DNA from: Myxococcales bacterium
Lineage (GTDB): Bacteria; Myxococcota_A; Polyangia; Nannocystales; Nannocystaceae
Direction of reading: 5' to 3'
Assembly: GCA_014240065.1 (NCBI GenBank)
Contig: JAAZXR010000038.1
Coordinates: forward strand, 1-40,068
DNA: 40,068 bases
In this document: piece after piece, positions 34,871 to 40,068 of the stretch
Layout of the letters: the number at the start of each line of letters is the position of its first letter
How positions within the stretch are numbered: position 1 is the first letter of the stretch
Program-made: the position numbers and the translations under genes
Notes under the pieces: generated by a model
What the model was told of the DNA's origin: nothing
The model's input: only the letters and a program-made list of their open reading frames with translations
The model's database searches: none

Positions 34871-35599
34871 ATGAGCGTCCCCCCCCTACGTGATCAGGCC
34901 TACGAGCGCGTCTACCTGCTCCTCGGCGCGGTGTTCATCGCGGCGTTGGTCGCCTGCAACCTCATCTTCCAGAAGTTCTTTGAGATCACGATCCCGCTCC
35001 CGGGGGGCGGCTCCTATCAATTCCAGCAGTCGGTGGGGCTGCTCGCCTACCCGGTCACCTTCCTCGTCACCGACGTGCTCAGCGAGGTCTACGGCGCGCG
35101 GAGGGCCAACCGCGTCGTGGCCGTGGGCCTGGTGGCGAGCCTCTTCGTGGTGGGGCTGGTGGCCGTGGCCGACGCCGTCCCGAGCGCGCCCTTCGGCATC
35201 GGGGGCGAGACGTTCTCCCGTGTGTTTGGGCTGTCGTCCGTGGCGGTGTTCGCCTCCATGACCGCCTACCTCGTCGCGCAGTTCATCGACATCCGCCTGT
35301 TTCATTTTTGGCGGAGGCTCACCGGCGGTCGACACCTGTGGCTCCGCAACAACGCGAGCACCTTCGCCTCACAATTCCTCGACACCTTCGTCGTGCTCGC
35401 CCTGCTGGCGACCTTCGCGGCGAAAAGCGGCATCACCTGGGACCGTGTCCCGGCGCTGTTCTTCAACGGCATCCTCTTCAAGTGGGCCTTCGCCCTGGTC
35501 GACACGCCCTTGTTTTATCTCGCCACCCACCTGTCCCACCGGAGCTTCGGTCCCCAGATCGCAGCGGTCCACGGCCACGACCCCTCTGCGCCGCGGTAG
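34871..35599 (+). CDS. Queuosine precursor transporter (YhhQ / VUT family)
   Basis: The 242-residue inner-membrane protein has about six transmembrane helices. It shows the family signature YPVTFLVTDVLSEVYGARRA, FGIGGETFSRVFGLSSVAVF, ASMTAYLVAQFIDIRLFHFW, LRNNASTFASQFLDTFVVL and FNGILFKWAFALVDTPLFYL. Members import queuine or preQ0/preQ1 for tRNA modification. The ATG at 34871 begins the conserved region; the ribosome-binding site is weak (GAG). It is convergent with smc, and 233 bases separate the two stops. Confidence 0.92.
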   Translation: MSVPPLRDQAYERVYLLLGAVFIAALVACNLIFQKFFEITIPLPGGGSYQFQQSVGLLAYPVTFLVTDVLSEVYGARRANRVVAVGLVASLFVVGLVAVADAVPSAPFGIGGETFSRVFGLSSVAVFASMTAYLVAQFIDIRLFHFWRRLTGGRHLWLRNNASTFASQFLDTFVVLALLATFAAKSGITWDRVPALFFNGILFKWAFALVDTPLFYLATHLSHRSFGPQIAAVHGHDPSAPR

Positions 35600-35809
35600 A
35601 CGGGGCGCTCTGCCTGGCCGGGTTCGGCGCCGCCTCGTCCACCCTCAGACCACCCGGGCATAAGCTGCGGCGGTGGGTCATCGTTGTTTCGTGCTGGCGT
35701 GATCGGAGTGGGCGTCGGGCGACCTTCCGCCGACAACCTCCTCGGACATCTCATGGGGCACGAAGGGAGGGCACCCGCGCCGCGCCGTCGGGCCGCGGGA
35801 TCAGCCCCA

Positions 35810-35830
35810 CGCCCGGCCCGCGACCGGGCG
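35810..35830 (-). repeat. GC-rich hairpin just after smc
   Basis: CGCCCGG (35810-35816) and CCGGGCG (35824-35830) form a perfect 7-bp stem with a 7-nt loop two bases after the smc stop. No T run follows on the minus strand, so it is at most a weak or Rho-assisted terminator or an mRNA-protecting 3' structure. Confidence 0.45.
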
Positions 35831-35832
35831 CC

Positions 35833-38800
35833 CTAGTTCAGCTGCGCGGATTCGACCGAGCGGCGGAGATTCACCGACACCAGCTTGGACACCCCGCGCT
35901 GTTGCATGGTCACGCCATACAGGCGGTCCGCGGTCTCCATGGTGCGCTTGTTGTGGGTGATGATGATGAACTGCGTCTGCACCGACAGCTCGCGAACTAG
36001 GTCGCAAAAGCGGCCCACGTTGGCCTCGTCGAGCGGCGCGTCGACCTCGTCGAGCAGACAGAACGGGCTCGGCTTGTTCAAAAAGATGGCGAAGATCAAG
36101 CTCACCGCGGTGAGCGCTTTCTCGCCGCCGGAGAGCAGCTCGAGCGAGACGATCTTCTTGCCCGGAGGCTGCGCGAAGATCTCCACCCCCGTCGCCAACA
36201 GGTCCGTCGGGTCGGTCATCACGAGCTCCGCCCGGCCCCCGGAGAACAGCCGCGGGAACACCTCCTTGAAGCGCTCGTTGACCTGCTCAAAGGTCGTCTT
36301 GAAGCGCTCGCGGGTGGTCTTGTTGATGCGCTCGATCGCCTCCTCGAGCTGCGCGATCGCGTCTTCAAGATCCGCGCGCTGGCTCGTGAGGTACTCGAAG
36401 CGCTCCGACACCTCGTCGAATTCGCGGATGGCGGTGAGGTTGACCTCCCCCATCCGACCGAGGATCCGCTTAAGCTGCACGACCTGCTTGGACTCCGCCG
36501 CTCCAGCCACACCCCGCGCGTGGTAGTCGAGCAACGTCTCCTCGAGGCGGCGGTCGTAGCGATGTGAGATGTCCTCGGTGAGATGTGAGCGCTCGAGGTC
36601 GAGCTCGCGGAGACCGAGTTCCACCTCGGCGAGCGCGTCACGCTGGGTGTCGAGCGAGCCCCGGAGGTTCTTGAGGGTCACCTCGACCTCCGCCACGCTG
36701 TTGCGGGTCTCGTCGCATGCTTCTTGGGCCGTGATCTTCCCGTCGGCGGCGACCTTGTGGGCCTGCACCATGTCTCGGTGCTCTTGCGCCGAGGTGACCA
36801 CGGACGCGTCGATTTCGTCGATCCGTACGCGCCAGCCGGTGACGCTCTCGCTCAGCCTTCGCGCCCGCTCCCGCTCCGCGGAGACCTGTCGCTGCAATCG
36901 CTCCCGCGTGTTCGCCAGCGCGGCGCGGTCTTGCTGCCAACGCGCGAGGGCGACCCGCGCCTCGGACAGCTCGCCTTGCACAGACTCTCGGCGCGCTTCG
37001 GCAGCCCGCTTGCGCTCGGCGGAGTCGACGAGCTCCTCCCGGAGTTGAGGGAGACGCGCGCGCGCGTCGGCGAGCTCTCCTGTGAGCGACTCGACCTGGG
37101 CGGTGGCCTCCGTCAGCTCGGTCGCGAGCTGTTCTCCCTGAGCGCTGCGGCGGCTGAGGTCTCCCGAAGAGCGCTCGGCCCGCTCCCGCAGGGTGTCCCT
37201 GCGTTGGACGGCCCCGAGCCGCTGCTTCTCAAGCTCGAGCAATTCCACCTCGCTCGCTTCCCGCGCTCGCTCCACATCGGCGAGGCGCTCGGCGAACCCT
37301 TGATGACGCTGCTTCGCCACCCGCAGCTCCTCCTCAAGCTGGGTCACCACCCCCTCCAGGTCCCCGATCTCACGTTTTTGTTGGAGCAGCGCCGAGTCGA
37401 GCGCCTCCGAAGAACCACCGACCACGATGCCCGACGGCTCCAATCGGTCGCCCTCCAAGGTCACCAAGGTCCGAGTCAAGCCGCCGCGGCCCCACAGCTC
37501 CAGCGCGCGTGGGAGGCCGTCGACTACGATGGCGTCCCCCAACAGCATGCGACCGATGCCCGTCGCCTTCTCGTCGAGCTCCACCAGGTCGACCAACGAT
37601 CCGAGCACGCCGTCTTCTTCCATGACGGACGGCGCGTTCGTGGGCGCGGGGTCTGCTTCCGTCACCCCACGCCCGGTTAAATCGACAACCTCGATGCCCG
37701 CGCCAGCGGCCCCCGCTGCGTGCGGCGAGCGCCATCCTGCGGCGCCGCTCGAGTCCTCCGCAGGCGTCGCGCTCGCGACCTCCCGCGGCAAGAATGTTGA
37801 GCGGCCCTCCTTGAGCTGCTTCAACAGCGCCACGCCTCCAGCCCCGACGTTCGGGTCGTCGACGACGATGCCTTGGAGGCGATCACCGAGGACCGCCGAC
37901 ACCGCGGACTCGAGGTGCGCCGGCGCGGTCACGTAGTCCGCCATGATTCCGTACACAGCCGGGGTAGACCGCTGCGGTGGCGCCCCAGCCCCAAGCTCCA
38001 TGGCCGCGCCTGCTGCGAGCTCCTCGCGGTGCTCCATCACCACCTGCACCCCCGACGCACACCCGCGATAGCGCTGCTGGATCTCCTCGAGCGAGGTCAA
38101 ACGAGACCGCGCACGCACCAGCTCTTGCCTCGCTGTTTCGACCCCGACCTCGGCGCTCCGCACCTCGTCACGCAAGGTGACCCGCTCACGGTCCAGCGCG
38201 CCCCGCTGCTCGCGAACCGTCACGAGGGCGGCCTCGCGAGTGACGAGCGATTCCTCCGCAGACGTGAGCTCCGCTCGCGCCCCGTCCCGCTCACGGCCGA
38301 GCTCTTCGCGCTCTCGAGTGTTCTCGGCGACCCGCTCACTGAGCGCCTCCACCGCGGCGTGACGCCCCGTGAGCCGCGCCTCCGCCCCCACCACGCTCGC
38401 CTCCACCGCGCTCACGTCGCGCCTCGTCTGCTCGAGTCCCTCGCTGAGCTGCTCCAAGGACGTTCGCAGCTCGTCGTACTGCGCGGTCAAGCGCTCGACG
38501 ATCGCGACCTCGCTGTCGTCACCGTGTCCATCGCCGAGCCCGGCGCTCTGGTCATCCACGGACGCGAGCTCTGCTTCGAGCGACTCCACGGCCCGCTGCC
38601 CCACGTCGATCTCCGCCGCCGACTGCTCGATGGAGCTCTCCAGTTGAGCGCGCTCTTGCCGTTGAAAATTACGATCTTGCTCGTTCAGCGAAATCTTATT
38701 CTCGAGCCCGAACAGCTGCTCTTGCTGCTGCGAGAGCTCCCGCTCACGCGTCGACAGTTCCAAGCGCATCGTCTCGACGCGGGCGTCACGCACCGACACC

Positions 38801-39588
38801 TCTGCCCGCAGGTTGTCGACCTCTTCGTGGAGATCCGCGGACCTCAGCGTGAGCACGTTGGCCATGGTCTTGAGCTCAAGAAACTTATGACTCGCCGCCC
38901 ACAGCTCCAGGTCCGTAAGCTCGTTCTTGTACCGTCGATAGCGCTCCGCCTTTTGGGCCTGGCGCTTCAGCACCGCGAGGCGCGACTCAAGCTCCGCGAT
39001 CACGTCGGTGACCCGCAGCAGGTTCTGCTGGGTTTGACCGATCTTGCGCTCCGCCGCCGCCTTTTGCAGCTTGAACTTCGTGATACCAGCGGCCTCATCG
39101 ATGATGTGCCGGCGATGCTCCGGCTTCGAGGTCACGATCTGGCTGACCCGACCCTGCTCGATGATCGAGTAGCCGCTCTTCCCGATCCCCGTACCGACCA
39201 ACATGTCGTTGATGTCCCGGAGTCGGCACGGCACCTTGTTGATCAAGTACTCGCTGGTGCCGTCGCGGAACAACCGCCGCGTCACAGCCACCTCGGCGTG
39301 GTTCGTGTACGGGGCCGCCACGTCCCCCTCGTTCTCAAACGTGATCGTGACCTCGGACAGGCCCGCGCCGCCACGCGTCGCCGTGCCACCAAAGATGACG
39401 TCCCCCATGCCCGATCCGCGCAGATGCTTGGCCCGCTGCTCGCCCAGGCACCAGCGTACGGCGTCAACGATGTTGGACTTTCCGCATCCGTTGGGGCCGA
39501 TGACGGCGGTGACGCGTTCGTCAAAAACCACCGTTTGGCGGTCAGCAAAGGACTTGAATCCGTTGACCTCGATCTTTTTTAGTCGCAT
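35833..39588 (-). CDS. smc: Chromosome segregation protein SMC
   Basis: The 1251-residue ATPase is the core of the Smc-ScpAB condensin. The N-terminal head has the Walker A motif GPNGCGKSNIVDAVRW (31-46) and FKSFAD. Two long coiled coils (about 170-510 and 680-1015, rich in Glu, Arg, Leu and Ala) flank a hinge (about 525-660; YGIMADYVTAPAHLESAVSA, VLGDRLQGIVVDD). The C-terminal head has the ABC signature LELLSGGEKALTAVSL and Walker B FCLLDEVDAPLD. The hinge carries a low-complexity Ala/Gly/Ser insertion of about 60 residues. The ATG at 39588 starts the conserved MRLKKIEVNGFKSF; a further 22 upstream residues in frame have no family similarity. A strong promoter lies 49 bases upstream. Confidence 0.97.
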   Translation of the reverse strand: MRLKKIEVNGFKSFADRQTVVFDERVTAVIGPNGCGKSNIVDAVRWCLGEQRAKHLRGSGMGDVIFGGTATRGGAGLSEVTITFENEGDVAAPYTNHAEVAVTRRLFRDGTSEYLINKVPCRLRDINDMLVGTGIGKSGYSIIEQGRVSQIVTSKPEHRRHIIDEAAGITKFKLQKAAAERKIGQTQQNLLRVTDVIAELESRLAVLKRQAQKAERYRRYKNELTDLELWAASHKFLELKTMANVLTLRSADLHEEVDNLRAEVSVRDARVETMRLELSTRERELSQQQEQLFGLENKISLNEQDRNFQRQERAQLESSIEQSAAEIDVGQRAVESLEAELASVDDQSAGLGDGHGDDSEVAIVERLTAQYDELRTSLEQLSEGLEQTRRDVSAVEASVVGAEARLTGRHAAVEALSERVAENTREREELGRERDGARAELTSAEESLVTREAALVTVREQRGALDRERVTLRDEVRSAEVGVETARQELVRARSRLTSLEEIQQRYRGCASGVQVVMEHREELAAGAAMELGAGAPPQRSTPAVYGIMADYVTAPAHLESAVSAVLGDRLQGIVVDDPNVGAGGVALLKQLKEGRSTFLPREVASATPAEDSSGAAGWRSPHAAGAAGAGIEVVDLTGRGVTEADPAPTNAPSVMEEDGVLGSLVDLVELDEKATGIGRMLLGDAIVVDGLPRALELWGRGGLTRTLVTLEGDRLEPSGIVVGGSSEALDSALLQQKREIGDLEGVVTQLEEELRVAKQRHQGFAERLADVERAREASEVELLELEKQRLGAVQRRDTLRERAERSSGDLSRRSAQGEQLATELTEATAQVESLTGELADARARLPQLREELVDSAERKRAAEARRESVQGELSEARVALARWQQDRAALANTRERLQRQVSAERERARRLSESVTGWRVRIDEIDASVVTSAQEHRDMVQAHKVAADGKITAQEACDETRNSVAEVEVTLKNLRGSLDTQRDALAEVELGLRELDLERSHLTEDISHRYDRRLEETLLDYHARGVAGAAESKQVVQLKRILGRMGEVNLTAIREFDEVSERFEYLTSQRADLEDAIAQLEEAIERINKTTRERFKTTFEQVNERFKEVFPRLFSGGRAELVMTDPTDLLATGVEIFAQPPGKKIVSLELLSGGEKALTAVSLIFAIFLNKPSPFCLLDEVDAPLDEANVGRFCDLVRELSVQTQFIIITHNKRTMETADRLYGVTMQQRGVSKLVSVNLRRSVESAQLN

Positions 39589-39643
39589 GAAATTGAGCCG
39601 AGAAGCGTGTCGAAGAAGTGGGGTGCAGTGCGATCCTCGCTGG

Positions 39644-39671
39644 ATTATCACCACTAGGGCGCTCCTGTGAA
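39644..39671 (-). promoter_or_regulatory. smc promoter (sigma-70 type)
   Basis: Minus-strand TTCACA (39666-39671) and GATAAT (39644-39649) with a 16-bp spacer match the sigma-70 consensus at five of six bases each. Initiation near 39637 would give a 49-nt leader for smc. No clear Shine-Dalgarno precedes the smc ATG. Confidence 0.6.
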
Positions 39672-39805
39672 GTCTCCTGCAAAGTTAGGCGCGCCAGGTC
39701 TAACATGTCGAAAGCAGGCGGTTAATCCCGCGGAGCAGGAGGATTGGCACACGCGATCCCCCGCCGAGATCCTCGCCCGTTTTCCCGCCAAAACGGCGAA
39801 ACAGG

Positions 39806-39826
39806 TGAGATCTTGGCAAGATCTCA
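39806..39826. promoter_or_regulatory. Perfect 21-nt palindrome
   Basis: TGAGATCTTG-G-CAAGATCTCA has perfect 10-bp arms around a single central base, 118 bp upstream of the plus-strand gene and about 160 bp upstream of the smc transcription start. The odd-length symmetry and AT-richer composition in a GC-rich region suggest a dimeric regulator's operator. It has no T tract, so a terminator is unlikely. Confidence 0.6.
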
Positions 39827-39943
39827 GCATGTTGGCCGCGTCCGCAGCGGCCGGGCGCGGGATCGCGGCACCCGCCGCCAGCGCCCGCCGTGCTCAAGGT
39901 TTGACGCCCGCAACCCGCGGTGGCCTACTCCCGCCAGCCGACC

Positions 39944-40068
39944 ATGCCAGAGCCAATCATCATCGCCCTCGTTGCGCTCGCCATCTTGTCGGCGGGTGTC
40001 TTCGCGGCCCGGCGCCGCCGCGCCGCGCTCGCCGACGCCTCGCCCGACGCCTTGGCTGCGCCGGCGCC
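39944..40068 (+). CDS. Membrane-anchored protein, N-terminus only (possibly FtsY)
   Basis: The frame from the ATG at 39944 stays open to the window edge. The visible 41 residues are one transmembrane helix (IIIALVALAILSAGVFAARR), a basic stop-transfer run and an Ala/Pro/Asp-rich linker. This N-terminus is like that of membrane-anchored FtsY (signal recognition particle receptor), often encoded beside smc, but the defining GTPase domain lies outside the window. ZipA-like or other single-pass proteins are also possible. Confidence 0.5.
   Translation, partial: MPEPIIIALVALAILSAGVFAARRRRAALADASPDALAAPA

Larger units (their letters stand above)
39589..39943. other. Intergenic region between smc and the following divergent gene
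   Basis: No gene is apparent in these 355 bp. The region holds the smc promoter (39644-39671), the perfect palindrome at 39806-39826, and a GC-rich stretch with several short repeats before the plus-strand start at 39944. A short open frame on the minus strand at 39700-39897 lacks any protein-like character. Confidence 0.7.

Noticed and set aside
35600-35832. Possible gene between the queuosine transporter and smc
   Set aside because: The frames here are Arg/Pro/Gly-rich without a start and ribosome-binding site; the gap appears to be a simple convergent intergenic region.
37873-39582. Long plus-strand open frame opposite smc (about 570 codons)
   Set aside because: It mirrors the smc codon structure on the other strand, as is usual in GC-rich coding DNA. 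The translation is Leu/Arg/His-rich without any family motif.

Overview
The window is a GC-rich (roughly two-thirds G+C by eye), densely packed bacterial chromosome segment. The content suggests Myxococcota or a related former deltaproteobacterial lineage. The clues are a chemosensory operon carrying a HEAT-repeat protein, a Roadblock/LC7 (MglB-like) protein, a kinase-fold protein without catalytic residues, many outer-membrane or lipoprotein genes, and the order xerD / site-2 protease / scpA / scpB / rluB. This assignment is an inference; there is no rRNA or tRNA in the window to anchor it. No insertion sequence, prophage, CRISPR array or tRNA was seen. Most of the window is housekeeping DNA with a few unusual accessory operons.

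Layout. (1) 1-2706: trpE (cut by the window edge) is divergent from glyA. (2) 2741-6375: a large lipoprotein-like protein is translationally coupled to a pseudokinase. (3) 6372-9730: a TetR-family repressor is divergent from a DUF2723 membrane glycosyltransferase-like gene, which overlaps a CysQ/IMPase-like phosphatase. A perfect inverted repeat fills the 19-bp gap between the divergent starts. (4) 9727-30543: about 21 kb is coded almost entirely on the minus strand. Read in the direction of transcription it is cmk, rpsA, ribH-nusB, an orphan M17-N-like gene, a full chemosensory set (receiver, cheA, two cheW, HEAT protein, cheR, cheB, cheY), xerD, site-2 protease-scpA-scpB-rluB, zinc-free rpsN-rpmE, and tldD-pmbA. 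(5) 30634-33404: a tight plus-strand operon encodes a DUF4266 lipoprotein, a DUF3570 beta-barrel protein, a parvulin-like lipoprotein and a Roadblock-like protein. (6) 33540-35599: an Alvin-type ferredoxin, a UPF0104 flippase-like membrane protein and a queuosine-precursor transporter. (7) 35833-39588: smc on the minus strand. A 355-bp intergenic region follows, with a strong smc promoter and a perfect 21-nt palindrome, then the start of a plus-strand gene that may be ftsY.

How the genes work together. ScpA, ScpB and Smc, encoded about 20 kb apart, together make the chromosome condensin, and XerD resolves chromosome dimers. Cmk, S1, NusB, RibH, S14 and L31 serve nucleotide supply, translation, transcription and riboflavin synthesis. 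The chemosensory genes form one complete signalling core without a receptor. The HEAT protein sits in the middle, behind its own candidate promoter and just after a strong hairpin. The operons most worth follow-up for undescribed function are the lipoprotein/pseudokinase pair, the DUF4266/DUF3570/parvulin/Roadblock operon and the HEAT-containing chemosensory operon.

Start sites were chosen by family alignment, overlap geometry and visible ribosome-binding sites. All family assignments come from recognising motifs by eye, without any database search.
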